64,000 nt of DNA, taken from assembly GCA_900444965.1 (NCBI GenBank), contig UFRQ01000003.1:372001-436000 (forward strand), read 5' to 3'. Of this stretch, positions 48,229 through 57,159 are shown one piece after another; positions within the stretch are counted from its first letter, which is position 1; every line of letters begins with the position of its first letter. A program made the translations under genes and the position numbers. Origin of the DNA: [Actinobacillus] rossii (GTDB lineage: Bacteria > Pseudomonadota > Gammaproteobacteria > Enterobacterales > Pasteurellaceae). The notes under the pieces were generated by a model that was not told where the DNA came from, searched no databases, and saw only the letters and a list, made by a program, of their open reading frames with translations.

Positions 48229-49541
48229 TGGCATTATTCTACACTCCCCCAAAAACCACGAAAAAATCACCGCACTTAATCGCGGAAATTGTGGATCTTG
48301 ATTATCAAGGTTTAGGCGTAGCAAAAATCCAAGGGAAAACGTGGTTTGTGGAAAATGCGTTGCCAACGGAAAAAGTCCAAATTCGTGTCACGGAAGAAAA
48401 ACGCCAATATGGACTGGGTGTAGCACAAAAAATTTTAGTGGAAAGCCCTAAACGTCAACTGCCTCAATGTGTGTATTATGGCGTGTGTGGCGGTTGCCAA
48501 TCGCAACATATTCCTATTGAAATGCAGCGTCTAGCAAAACAAAACGCGCTATTCCAACGTTTACAAAAATTACAATCCAACATTGAATTTATGCCGATGA
48601 TTGCTAGCGAACAATGGCAATATCGTCGCCGCGTTCGCCTAAGTATGTTGTTTAATGCCAAAACGAAAAAGCTCAACATTGGTTTTCGTCAAAAAGGTTC
48701 GTCACAAATTGTGGCAATTCAGCATTGTCATGTGATTGACATTCGCTTAAATAATTTACTACCCAATTTAACCGCACTTTTTACGCAATTTAGTCAACCT
48801 AAATCACTCGGGCACATAGAACTTGTGGCCGCAGATAATGGCATAGCTATGTTGTTGCGTATTACACAAAATTTGTCAGAAATCGACCGCACTTTATTGC
48901 TTGAGTTTGCTAATCAACATAATATTAACTTCTTTGTGCAAGATGATGATCAAATCAAACAGTTGTACGGTAATCAACCCTATTATCAGCTTGATGAGTT
49001 ACGTTTACACTTTGATATTCGAGACTTTATTCAAGTCAACGCGTCACTAAACCAACAAATGGTCAAAACAGCGTTAGACTGGTTAGACCTAAAACCGACA
49101 GATCGCGTGTTAGATTTATTTTGTGGAATGGGAAATTTTACGTTGCCATTAAGTCGTTATGTGCAAAGTGCGGTGGGAATTGAAGGTGTTTTGGCCATGG
49201 TAGAAAAAGCCATAAAAAATGCTGAACAAAATGGCTGTTCAAATGTCGAATTTTATCAGTCAGACTTAGATCAATCTTTCGCTGATCAACCTTGGGCAAG
49301 GAAGACGTTCAATAAAATTTTGCTCGATCCGCCACGTAGCGGTGCCGCATTTGCCTTGAATGGATTAATTGCTTTGGCAGCGGAAAAAATTCTTTATGTA
49401 TCATGTAATCCAGCGACACTGGTACGCGATGCGGAAAATCTGCTCAACGCAGGTTATACACTCAAAAAAGTGGCAATGATTGATATGTTTCCAAATACGG
49501 GACATTTAGAAAGCATCTCATTGTTCGAACGGAAAGAATAA
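48228..49541 (+). CDS. rlmD: 23S rRNA (uracil1939-C5)-methyltransferase
   Basis: Forms m5U1939 in 23S rRNA. 437 residues. TRAM domain at the N-terminus (VDLDYQGLGVAKIQGKTWFV), an iron-sulfur cluster region with CVYYGVCGGCQSQH (about 83-96) and the SAM-methyltransferase domain: VLDLFCGMGNFTLPLS (about 294-309), the nucleophile Cys in YVSCNPATLVRD. Overlaps recO by one base and is followed 9 bp later by relA, so recO-rlmD-relA form one transcript. Confidence 0.95.
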   Translation: MALFYTPPKTTKKSPHLIAEIVDLDYQGLGVAKIQGKTWFVENALPTEKVQIRVTEEKRQYGLGVAQKILVESPKRQLPQCVYYGVCGGCQSQHIPIEMQRLAKQNALFQRLQKLQSNIEFMPMIASEQWQYRRRVRLSMLFNAKTKKLNIGFRQKGSSQIVAIQHCHVIDIRLNNLLPNLTALFTQFSQPKSLGHIELVAADNGIAMLLRITQNLSEIDRTLLLEFANQHNINFFVQDDDQIKQLYGNQPYYQLDELRLHFDIRDFIQVNASLNQQMVKTALDWLDLKPTDRVLDLFCGMGNFTLPLSRYVQSAVGIEGVLAMVEKAIKNAEQNGCSNVEFYQSDLDQSFADQPWARKTFNKILLDPPRSGAAFALNGLIALAAEKILYVSCNPATLVRDAENLLNAGYTLKKVAMIDMFPNTGHLESISLFERKE

Positions 49542-49550
49542 GGAAGTCTT

Positions 49551-51773
49551 ATGGTTGCTGTGCGCGGTTCTCATTTGTTAAACCCAAAAGATTTTGCTGT
49601 AACAGAGTGGTGTTGTTCCTTGAACTTACCTACCGAAACAGAACAAAATCTGATACGCGCGTGGTATTACGCCCAAGAAAAAGCTCAACAACTTTTTTTA
49701 AATAGCCACTGGTATCTACGTGATGGCGTGGAAATGGTGGATATTTTGCATAGTTTGAATATGGATGGCGATACCTTATTAGCCGCTATGCTATTTCCTG
49801 TTGTGAATGCTAAAATCGTAAACATCGAGCAGCTCAAAGAAGACTTTGGCTCGAAAATCAGTAAACTTGTCAAAGGCGTTTTGGTGATGAATAACATTCG
49901 CCAATTGAACGCAAGCCAATCAGGTGACAGTTCTCAAGTGGATAATATCCGCCGTATGTTGCTCGCGATGGTGGACGATTTCCGTTGTGTTATCATCAAA
50001 CTTGCCGAACGTATCACTTACCTTCGTGATGCCGATAAACGTTATTCACCCGAAGAAAAAATCACGGCAGCCAAAGAATGTTCAAACATTTATGCGCCAC
50101 TTGCAAATCGTCTTGGCATTGGTCAGCTAAAATGGGAACTCGAAGACTATTGTTTCCGTAATCTGCAGCCTGAAGAATATTTCAAAATTGCCAAACAACT
50201 CAAAGAACGCCGTCTCGATCGCGAACAATATATTCAAGATTTTGTGTCTGAATTATCGGGCTATCTCAGCGAAAGCATTGCCAATGCTACGGTTTACGGT
50301 CGTCCCAAACATATCTATAGCATTTGGCGCAAAATGCAGAAAAAACATTTAGAATTTAGCGGGTTATATGATATTCGCGCAGTACGTGTGCTGGTGCCAA
50401 ATTTACAAGATTGTTATACCGCGCTTGGCATTATTCATACCCAATATCAGCATTTACCTAAAGAATTTGATGATTATATTGCCAATCCAAAACCGAACGG
50501 TTACCAATCTATTCATACCGTCATTTTAGGCAAAGGTGATAAACCTATTGAGGTCCAAATTCGTACACAAAAAATGCATGATGAGGCGGAACTCGGTGTC
50601 GCAGCGCATTGGAAGTACAAAGAAGGTACGACAGGCTCTATGTCAGCGTACGAAGAAAAAATCTCTTGGTTACGCAAACTCTTAGCATGGCAAGATGATA
50701 TGGCAAATAGCCATGAAATTATGGATGAAATGCGTAGCCAAGTGTTTGATGATCGTGTTTACGTATTCACGCCAAAAGGAGAAGTCATTGATTTACCGAC
50801 AGGGTCGACTCCTCTTGATTTTGCTTACGCTATTCATAGTGACATCGGGCATCGCTGTATCGGCGCTAAAGTTGCAGGACGCATTGTTCCTTTTACGTAT
50901 CAATTGCAAATGGGTGATCAATTAGAAATTATTACCCAGAAAAACCCAAGCCCGAGTCGTGACTGGTTAAACCCAAATTCAGGCTTTACCCACACGCAAA
51001 AAGCGCGGTCAAAAATTGCTGCATTTTTCAAAAAACTCGATCGGGATAAAAATATTCCGCTCGGCAAAGAGCAATTAGATGCAGAATTGAATCGTCTAGG
51101 TTTAACCATAAAGCAAGCGGAGCAACTCGCTCTCCCACGCTATAATTTAAAACAGCTTGATGACTTGTATAATGGCATTGGCAGTGGTGATATTAGACTC
51201 AACCAACTAATGAACTTTTTGCAAGGAAAATTACTCAAACCAACGGCGCAAGAAGCCGATGACGAAGTATTGCGCCACGTCAGCCAAAAAAGTGCCATTT
51301 ACGCCCAACAGAAAACGGATAAAAAAGGCTATGTTGTAGTAGAAGGCGTGGATAATCTCATGCACAGTATGGCGCGCTGTTGTCAGCCGTTACCTGGGGA
51401 TCAAATTGTGGGTTATGTGACCCAAGGGCGCGGTATTTCTATTCACCGTGCGGATTGTGAACAGCTCGCTGAACTTGCCAATGCTCATCCAGAACGTGTG
51501 GTAGAAACAAGTTGGGGCACCCAAGATAACCATACGGCGTATCACGTAGTCATTCGAGTGCTAGCTAGCGATCGGAATGGTTTATTGCGTGATATCACTA
51601 CAGTATTAGCTAACGAAAAAATCAATGTAACAGGCGTTTCAAGCCGCTCTGATAATAAACGCCAAACGGCTACGATGGATTTAGAAATTCAGATCAACAA
51701 CGTAGAAATGCTTGGAAAAATTCTCACACGCCTTGCCGCGTTGGAAGATGTGATTGACGTAAAACGTTTATAA
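49551..51773 (+). CDS. relA: (p)ppGpp synthetase RelA
   Basis: Ribosome-associated stringent-response enzyme. 740 residues. The N-terminal hydrolase site is degenerate: the catalytic HD pair is replaced by FP in AAMLFPVVNA, as in RelA and unlike SpoT. The synthetase domain has the monofunctional-type EFDD motif with NPKPNGYQSIHTV. The C-terminus has a TGS domain (VYVFTPKGEVIDLPTGSTPLDFAYA), the conserved Cys in MARCCQPLPGDQ and an ACT/RRM domain at the end. AAGGAAG precedes the ATG. Confidence 0.97.
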   Translation: MVAVRGSHLLNPKDFAVTEWCCSLNLPTETEQNLIRAWYYAQEKAQQLFLNSHWYLRDGVEMVDILHSLNMDGDTLLAAMLFPVVNAKIVNIEQLKEDFGSKISKLVKGVLVMNNIRQLNASQSGDSSQVDNIRRMLLAMVDDFRCVIIKLAERITYLRDADKRYSPEEKITAAKECSNIYAPLANRLGIGQLKWELEDYCFRNLQPEEYFKIAKQLKERRLDREQYIQDFVSELSGYLSESIANATVYGRPKHIYSIWRKMQKKHLEFSGLYDIRAVRVLVPNLQDCYTALGIIHTQYQHLPKEFDDYIANPKPNGYQSIHTVILGKGDKPIEVQIRTQKMHDEAELGVAAHWKYKEGTTGSMSAYEEKISWLRKLLAWQDDMANSHEIMDEMRSQVFDDRVYVFTPKGEVIDLPTGSTPLDFAYAIHSDIGHRCIGAKVAGRIVPFTYQLQMGDQLEIITQKNPSPSRDWLNPNSGFTHTQKARSKIAAFFKKLDRDKNIPLGKEQLDAELNRLGLTIKQAEQLALPRYNLKQLDDLYNGIGSGDIRLNQLMNFLQGKLLKPTAQEADDEVLRHVSQKSAIYAQQKTDKKGYVVVEGVDNLMHSMARCCQPLPGDQIVGYVTQGRGISIHRADCEQLAELANAHPERVVETSWGTQDNHTAYHVVIRVLASDRNGLLRDITTVLANEKINVTGVSSRSDNKRQTATMDLEIQINNVEMLGKILTRLAALEDVIDVKRL

Positions 51774-51788
51774 ACTGAGACAAACCAG

Positions 51789-51811
51789 ACCGCACTTCAC
51801 TAAAGTGCGGT
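51789..51811 (+). terminator. Inverted uptake-sequence pair between relA and dgkA
   Basis: ACCGCACTT pairs with AAGTGCGGT around a 5-nt loop, 15 bp after the relA stop. The U tract is interrupted, so termination may be partial. Confidence 0.7.
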
Positions 51812-51829
51812 TAATATTTAGGAAATTTT

Positions 51830-52189
51830 ATGGAATACAAAACCACGGGTTTAACACATTTAATTAATTCAACCAAATATTCACTGCAAGGCTTACGCAG
51901 TGCATTTAAAAACGAAACGGCTTTTCGCCATGAACTCCTTTTGGGTATTATGGTTGTGCCTTTAGCCTTTCTTTTAGCAAGCGATAAAATTGAACTGATT
52001 TTAATGCTCGCTGCTTATTTTATTGTGTTAATCGCAGAATTATTGAACAGCGCTGTAGAATGTGCGATTGACCGTATCGGTATGGAACATCATGAATTAT
52101 CAGGACGAGCAAAAGACCAAGGTTCTGCCGCCGTCTTTGTTGCCTTAGTCAATTTTGCTATCACTTGGGGTGTCATTTTATTCTTTTAA
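51830..52189 (+). CDS. dgkA: Diacylglycerol kinase
   Basis: Integral-membrane kinase that recycles diacylglycerol from lipid A and osmolyte decoration. 119 residues, three helices. The DagK signature ELLNSAVECAIDRIG and GRAKDQGSAAV (about 70-100) includes the catalytic Glu and metal ligands. TAGGAAA precedes the ATG. It follows relA and is 12 bp from the SIMPL gene. Confidence 0.95.
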   Translation: MEYKTTGLTHLINSTKYSLQGLRSAFKNETAFRHELLLGIMVVPLAFLLASDKIELILMLAAYFIVLIAELLNSAVECAIDRIGMEHHELSGRAKDQGSAAVFVALVNFAITWGVILFF

Positions 52190-52201
52190 GGGAAAATCAT
52201 C

Positions 52202-52903
52202 ATGAAAAAACTATTATTTATCTTATTAGCGTTACCTTTTGCTGTTTCAGCACAAGAAAAAAACGATGAACCTAAATTACCTCGCGTGAGTTTTTCCGTG
52301 GACGTAGAAAAAGAAGTCGCTATGGATATTTTGCAAGTGAATGTCTTTGTCCAAGAAGAAAATACAGATTTAAAAGCCTTGCATAAAACCGTTTCAGAAA
52401 AGTTAAATCAGGCCTTGACGAAAATTAAAGCGCAAAGTGCGGTGAAAATTCAGCAAAATAATCGTAACACTTCAGCACGTTATAACGAAAAAGGACGTAA
52501 AAATGGCTGGGTTGAACGTGCGGATTTGGTGTTAGAAAGCAAAGATTTCTTTGCACTTTCGCAGTTGATTGATGATATTTCAGATATTTTCAGCATTGAA
52601 TTTATACAAGCGAAATTGTCTAAAGATGCACAAATCCAACTAGAAGATGAAATGACCAAGGCGGTGTTGGAAAAATTCCGCCAGAAAGCACAACTAACCG
52701 CCAATACGCTGCAAGCCAAAAGTTACCGTATTGTGAGCCTTGATTTACCTACAACTAATCGTGGCTTTGCTGTAACGCGCCATTATGCGATGGAAGATCG
52801 CACTATGATGGCATCAACAAAAGCGGCTGAACCTGTTCAATTAGAAAGTGGCACGACACACTTGAAAAGTTATCTCAATGCCACCATTGAATTAGAGCAA
52901 TAA
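52202..52903 (+). CDS. SIMPL-domain (YggE-like) periplasmic protein
   Basis: 233 residues. Signal peptide MKKLLFILLALPFAVSA, cleaved before QEKN. The mature part has the SIMPL/DUF541 pattern: VSFSVDVEKEVAMDILQVNVFVQEE near the start and repeated beta-alpha segments. Members form oligomeric rings in the envelope and are linked to oxidative-stress resistance, with no enzymatic activity known. Likely co-transcribed with dgkA. An uptake sequence is inside the coding region. Confidence 0.82.
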   Translation: MKKLLFILLALPFAVSAQEKNDEPKLPRVSFSVDVEKEVAMDILQVNVFVQEENTDLKALHKTVSEKLNQALTKIKAQSAVKIQQNNRNTSARYNEKGRKNGWVERADLVLESKDFFALSQLIDDISDIFSIEFIQAKLSKDAQIQLEDEMTKAVLEKFRQKAQLTANTLQAKSYRIVSLDLPTTNRGFAVTRHYAMEDRTMMASTKAAEPVQLESGTTHLKSYLNATIELEQ

Positions 52904-52961
52904 TGACAGCACGGCGCGAATACCGTACAATAGACCCAATTTAACCCAGTAAGGAAAATAA

Positions 52962-53588
52962 ATGAAAGTAGCAAAAGATGTTGTAGTAAGCATTGCTTAC
53001 CAAGTTCGCACTGAAGATGGTGTATTAGTTGATGAAGCGCCCGCGAACCAACCTTTAGAATATTTACAAGGTCACCATAACTTAGTGATTGGTTTAGAGA
53101 ATGCGTTAGAAGGCAAAGCCGTTGGCGATAAATTCGAAGTTCGCGTCAAACCAGAAGAAGGTTACGGTGAATACAATGAAAATATGGTTCAACGTGTACC
53201 AAAAGACGTATTCGTTGGTGTGGATGACTTAGAAGTCGGTATGCGTTTTATTGCGGATACTGACATGGGGCCATTGCCCGTGATTATCACTGAAGTATCA
53301 GGTGATGAAGTGGTGGTAGATGGTAACCATATGTTAGCAGGCCAAGAGTTACACTTCACTGTTGAAGTTGTTGCAACTCGTGAAGCAACGGCAGAAGAAA
53401 TCGCACATGGACACATTCATTCAGATGATCACGGACATGGTGGTTGTGGATGTGGCGGACATGGCCATGATCATGAACATGGTCATGGTGGCTGTGGTTG
53501 TGGTGGTCATCATCACGATCATGAGCATGAACACGATCATCACCACGGCCACGGCGGTTGTGGCTGCGGTGGACACCATCATCATTAA
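52962..53588 (+). CDS. slyD: FKBP-type peptidyl-prolyl isomerase SlyD with His/Cys-rich tail
   Basis: Cytosolic PPIase, chaperone and nickel-binding protein, 208 residues. FKBP core (YQVRTEDGVLVDEAPANQPL) with the inserted-in-flap chaperone domain in the middle. From about residue 148 the chain is almost only His, Gly, Cys and Asp. It contains three copies of GHGGCGCGGH, at residues 158-167, 174-183 and 196-205, separated by His/Glu/Asp stretches. This tail would bind Ni2+ or Zn2+ and may deliver nickel to hydrogenase or urease. TAAGGAAAA precedes the ATG. Confidence 0.95.
   Translation: MKVAKDVVVSIAYQVRTEDGVLVDEAPANQPLEYLQGHHNLVIGLENALEGKAVGDKFEVRVKPEEGYGEYNENMVQRVPKDVFVGVDDLEVGMRFIADTDMGPLPVIITEVSGDEVVVDGNHMLAGQELHFTVEVVATREATAEEIAHGHIHSDDHGHGGCGCGGHGHDHEHGHGGCGCGGHHHDHEHEHDHHHGHGGCGCGGHHHH
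53433..53576 (+). repeat. Imperfect tandem repeats encoding the SlyD metal-binding tail
   Basis: Three 30-bp units encoding GHGGCGCGGH start at 53433, 53481 and 53547, spaced 48 and 66 bp. They differ at synonymous positions (GGTTGT, GGCTGT, GGTTGT-GGCTGC), so this is an old repeat and not a recent slippage product. Confidence 0.75.
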
Positions 53589-53603
53589 TTTTTATGAAAA
53601 ATT

Positions 53604-53627
53604 AACCGCACTTTTTAAAGTGCGGTT
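53604..53627 (+). terminator. slyD terminator, inverted uptake-sequence pair
   Basis: AACCGCACTTT pairs with AAAGTGCGGTT around a very short loop and is followed by TTTTTTT. A strong intrinsic terminator 16 bp after the slyD stop. Confidence 0.92.
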
Positions 53628-53826
53628 TTTTTGCATTTAATAATGCAATGTCATGTTCAACTTATCTAATAACTTCACTAATTACATCTCTCAATTTCAA
53701 AAAACATCATATTGATTTTTAAATCAACTTGGTTGCAAAAGATGAGCAAACATTTCATTATTGATAATAGTTTTCATTTTAATTTTATTCTTAACATCAA
53801 TAAAACAAAAAATAAAGAGGCCTTCT

Positions 53827-54640
53827 ATACATTTAAAATCTCTTACTCTTGCGATTTCCAGCTTATTTGTTGCAACTTCCGCGTTTGCCAGCGATTTATC
53901 TAAAGAAACGCAAACTTACAAAGAATTTGTGGTTGGACAAATCGATCAGTTAGTTTCAGATACTGAAAAATTTGTCGGTTATTTGAAAAGCGGCGATGTG
54001 CAAAATGCGAAAAAAATCTATCCGCTTGCGCGTATGTACTTTGAGCGCTCAGAACCAATCGCAGAGAGTTTTGGTGATTTAGATCCGCGTATTGATGCTC
54101 GTCTTGCCGATTTAACTGAAGAAGGGAAAACGGAGAAAGATTGGTCGGGTTTCCATAAAATTGAGAAAGTGCTTTGGGAGCAAAATACGACAAAAGATAC
54201 GGAAGCGACTGCTGCCCAGTTGATCAAGGATGTGAAAGAATTACATGCGAAAATCCCAACGGCGGAAGTGACCCCTGATTTAATGATTAACCGGTGCGGT
54301 GGATTTGTTAAATGAAGTATCCACCACAAAAGTAACGGGCGAAGAAGAAATTTTCTCAAAAACTGACCTTTATGATTTCAAAGCCAACATTGAAGGGGCG
54401 GAAAAAATTTATGAGATCTTTAAGGCAAAATTAGAGCAAAAAGATGCAAAATTGGCAAAAGAGATTGCTGATCGCTTCCAAGATGTGAATGTGTTATTGG
54501 CGAAGCATAATAAATCAAAAGACGGCTATGATTATGTGCCTTATACAGATTTAACCGATAAAGACATCAAAGCACTTGCGGAAGCGGTGAATAAATTAGG
54601 TGAGCCTTTAGCGCAAATGGGTATTCTTTTAGGTAAATAA
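53827..54640 (+). pseudogene. efeO: EfeO/EfeM-type periplasmic iron-uptake protein, frameshifted and with an ATA start
   Basis: Imelysin (M75)-domain protein of the EfeUOB ferrous-iron system. The signal peptide (HLKSLTLAISSLFVATSAFA) runs straight from the codon ATA at 53827, which has AGAGG seven bases upstream. The nearest in-frame alternatives are 22 codons earlier and poorly placed. The domain has the expected HxxE metal motif in FHKIEKVLWE. At 54291-54292 an extra C shifts the frame: removing it joins TPDLMIN to GAVDLLNEVSTTKVTGEEE. The repaired protein is about 270 residues and lacks the cupredoxin domain, like EfeM forms. Either lesion alone would cut expression, unless ATA is used or the indel is a sequencing error. 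Confidence 0.78.
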
Positions 54641-54649
54641 GGATAAACA

Positions 54650-55843
54650 ATGAGCGAAAAATCAACCAATCCCCGTGTGTTTCTTAAACAAGTTGCATTA
54701 GTGGGGGCTGGCGCGATGGCAGGCCCCACTTTTGCCTTAGAGCCACGCTCGATGCCAAAAATTAAAAATCTTTATCCGTTTTATGGTATTCATCAACAAG
54801 GTATTGCCACGCCAGCTCAAAAGCAGATTTATTTTATGGTGTTGGACTTGCATACCACTGATCTCAATAAAATCAAAGATATGTTTAAAATGTGGACGGA
54901 TTATAGTGCCAAATTAACGCAGGGGCTGAATGTAAAAAGCTATCCTGACAATGCCTACATTCCGCCAACGGATACGAGCGAAGCGGACAGCTTAAATCCG
55001 TATAATCTCACGCTGACTTTCGGTGTTACGGCATCTTTCTTTGATAAACTGGGTATCGCACAATTCAAGCCAAAACAACTTAAAGATCTACCGCACTTTC
55101 CGCGTGATCAGCTCAAAGAGCATTACACGGGAGGCGATATCTGTATTCAAGCCTGTGCCGATGATCCGCAAGTAGCATTCCACGCCGTGCGTAACTTGGT
55201 GCGAGCTGCTCGTGCGAACATTACGATGCGTTGGAGCCAAGCCGGTTTTAATTCCTTTGAAGGAGGCGATACGCCACGCAATCTGTTTGGTTTTAAAGAC
55301 GGTACAGGTAATCCGCAAGGCAAAGCTCTTGATGAAACCGTCTGGTATCAGGACGATAACTGGTTGAAAAACGGTACATTTTTAGTCGCTCGCCGTATTC
55401 AAATGCACTTGGAAACTTGGGATCGCACAAATCTTAACGGGCAGGAAGAAACCTTTGGTCGCCATCGGGATAGCGGTGCACCGATTGGTAAAAAACAGGA
55501 GTTTGATACGGTTAATCTTGAGCAGAAAGATGAAAAAGGTAAACCGGTTATCCCTGAAATTTCCCATTTGCATTTGGCGAAAAAGACAGGGTTACAGATG
55601 TTAAGACGTTCCTTCTCTTATGCCAGCGGTGTTGATCCGAAAACAGGGCAGTTTGATGCAGGCTTGTTGTTTATCTCGTTCCAAAAAGATCCGCAACAAT
55701 TTATTACCATTCAAAACAGCCTTGGCAATATCGACAAGATGAACGAATACATTACCCATATCGGTAGTGGATTATTTGCGTGCTTTGCAGGAGTTAAAGA
55801 TGAAAATGATTACTTGGGTAAATCATTGTTTGAACAGCTTTAA
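54650..55843 (+). CDS. efeB: DyP-type haem peroxidase EfeB
   Basis: Dye-decolourising peroxidase, EfeUOB component, normally exported by Tat with haem. 397 residues. Catalytic motif GFKDGTGNPQGK (about residues 211-222) with the distal Asp, and haem-side His/Arg candidates in RHRDSGAPIGK and QMLRRSFSYASG. The signal region reads NPRVFLKQVALVGAGAMAG: the twin arginine of the S-R-R-x-F-L-K consensus is reduced to a single Arg, with Pro in the first position. The hydrophobic stretch and TFA-LE cleavage region remain. It lies 9 bp after efeO. The last 15 codons overlap the efeU start. Confidence 0.9.
   Translation: MSEKSTNPRVFLKQVALVGAGAMAGPTFALEPRSMPKIKNLYPFYGIHQQGIATPAQKQIYFMVLDLHTTDLNKIKDMFKMWTDYSAKLTQGLNVKSYPDNAYIPPTDTSEADSLNPYNLTLTFGVTASFFDKLGIAQFKPKQLKDLPHFPRDQLKEHYTGGDICIQACADDPQVAFHAVRNLVRAARANITMRWSQAGFNSFEGGDTPRNLFGFKDGTGNPQGKALDETVWYQDDNWLKNGTFLVARRIQMHLETWDRTNLNGQEETFGRHRDSGAPIGKKQEFDTVNLEQKDEKGKPVIPEISHLHLAKKTGLQMLRRSFSYASGVDPKTGQFDAGLLFISFQKDPQQFITIQNSLGNIDKMNEYITHIGSGLFACFAGVKDENDYLGKSLFEQL
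55789..55793 (+). promoter_or_regulatory. Shine-Dalgarno of the original efeU start
   Basis: AGGAG lies six bases before ATG 55800, both inside the 3' end of efeB. This spacing is ideal and identifies the ancestral efeU start that the IS later separated from the rest of the gene. Confidence 0.75.
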
Positions 55844-55845
55844 CC
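55800..55845 (+). pseudogene. efeU: 5' end of efeU, cut off by the IS insertion
   Basis: Reads MKMITWVNHCLNSFN in the +1 frame of the efeB end. Joined at the target duplication CTTTAACC to the sequence after the IS, it continues RFFVVLTLSLTLGVAYA, a complete signal peptide. Four bases of efeB stop overlap are shared, so efeB and efeU were translationally coupled. The reconstruction is inferred from the sequence by removing 55846-57167. Confidence 0.78.
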
Positions 55846-57159
55846 GACCCTATCCCAAATTCTGTGTAAACACCCATTTCAACTTAACGGTGATCGTCTA
55901 GGCGATCACCAAAATCAATCATAAATCGATTCATCGCCGGTTTCCGGTTCTGAATCGGCATTGTCCATTTTTTTGATGCATCTTTAATCGCAAGCCAAAT
56001 CACTTTGAAAACTGAATCATCCGTCGGGAATACATTTCGTTTTTTAATCACGCGACGAATCACGCTATTAAGCGATTCCACGGCATTCGTGGTATAAATC
56101 GCTTTACGAATATCAGCCGGATAATCAAAAAATGTGGCTATATTTGCCCGGTTATCTTCCCGGCCTTTCGCCACAAGCGGGTATTTTGCCTGCCATTTTT
56201 GCGAAAGTGCGGTCAGATTTTCGCGAGCTTGTGCTTCCGTCGGGCCTGATAAACCTGCTTTAAATCTGCGGTGACGGCTTTGTAATCTTTCCACGAAACG
56301 AATTTCAAGCTGTTACGCACTAAATGCACAATGCAAAGCTGAATCTTCGTTTTAGGATAGACTGCATTGATGGCTTCAGGGAAGCCTTTTAAACCGTCTA
56401 CACAGGCAATAAAAATGTCTTTCAAGCCTCGATTTTGAAGCTCTGTCAGCACATTCGCCCGGAACTTCGCACCTTCATTTTCAGCAATCCAAAGCCCCAA
56501 TAACTCTTTATGTCCTTCAAGATTCACACCCAAGGCAACAAACACGGATTTGTTGATAATTCGTCCATCTTGGCGTACTTTCACTACGATACAATCCGGG
56601 TAAACAATTGGATAAACCGCATCAAGCGGGCGATTTTGCCATTCCATTACGCGTTCTTTCACGGCGTCGGTAACGCGAGAAATCAGGCTGGTTGACACAT
56701 CCGCATCATAGAGTTCTTTGAACATTTCAACGATTTCCTGATTACTTAAACCCTTGGCATATAAGGCAATAATCTGCTCATCCATTCCTGTGATGCGGGT
56801 TTGGTTTTTCTTGATAAGTTGCGGTTCAAAGGTGCAGTCACGGTCACGAGGCGTCTCAATTTCTATCTCACCTTCATCACAAATGACGGTCTTAGATGTG
56901 TAACCGTTACGTGCATTTTTACCTTTTCCAGGCTGGTGTTTTTCATAACCAAGATGGTCGGTCAGTTCACCATTTAACGCAGCCTCGACGGTGATTTTCT
57001 TGAGCATCCGTGAAAATTGATTGAGGTCTTCCGGTGTTTTTAGGTTTTTGGCAAATTCCGCTGCCAAGGCGTGAAGTTGTTTTTCGTTCATAATAAAATA
57101 CCTGTGTCTGAATGTATTATCTCAGAAACAGGTATTTACACAAATTGTGGGATAGGGTC
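55846..57159 (-). mobile_element. IS256-family insertion sequence, copy 2 (frameshifted, inside efeU)
   Basis: 1314 bp. Ends GACCCTATCCCA and its exact complement. Flanked by the 8-bp target duplication CTTTAACC at 55838-55845 and 57160-57167. It is about 99% identical to copy 1 and one base shorter. Its right terminal repeat is better preserved than that of copy 1. It also carries the internal Hin-type uptake sequence, at 56205-56213. Confidence 0.95.
55884..57091 (-). pseudogene. IS256-family transposase, frameshifted
   Basis: Same protein as the copy at 3928-5136, but one T is missing near 56241 (CCGTCGGGCC here, CCGTCTGGGCC there). The frame breaks after about residue 283, leaving an N-terminal part (start 57091) with both Asp residues and a C-terminal part with the catalytic Glu. 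Other changes: I103M, F127L, W211R, I231V and W311R. W211R and W311R are non-conservative. It is not expected to be active unless complemented by copy 1. Confidence 0.9.

Noticed and set aside
53712..53903. Small open frame before efeO
   Set aside because: It has no ribosome site, overlaps the efeO leader in another frame and shows no family features.
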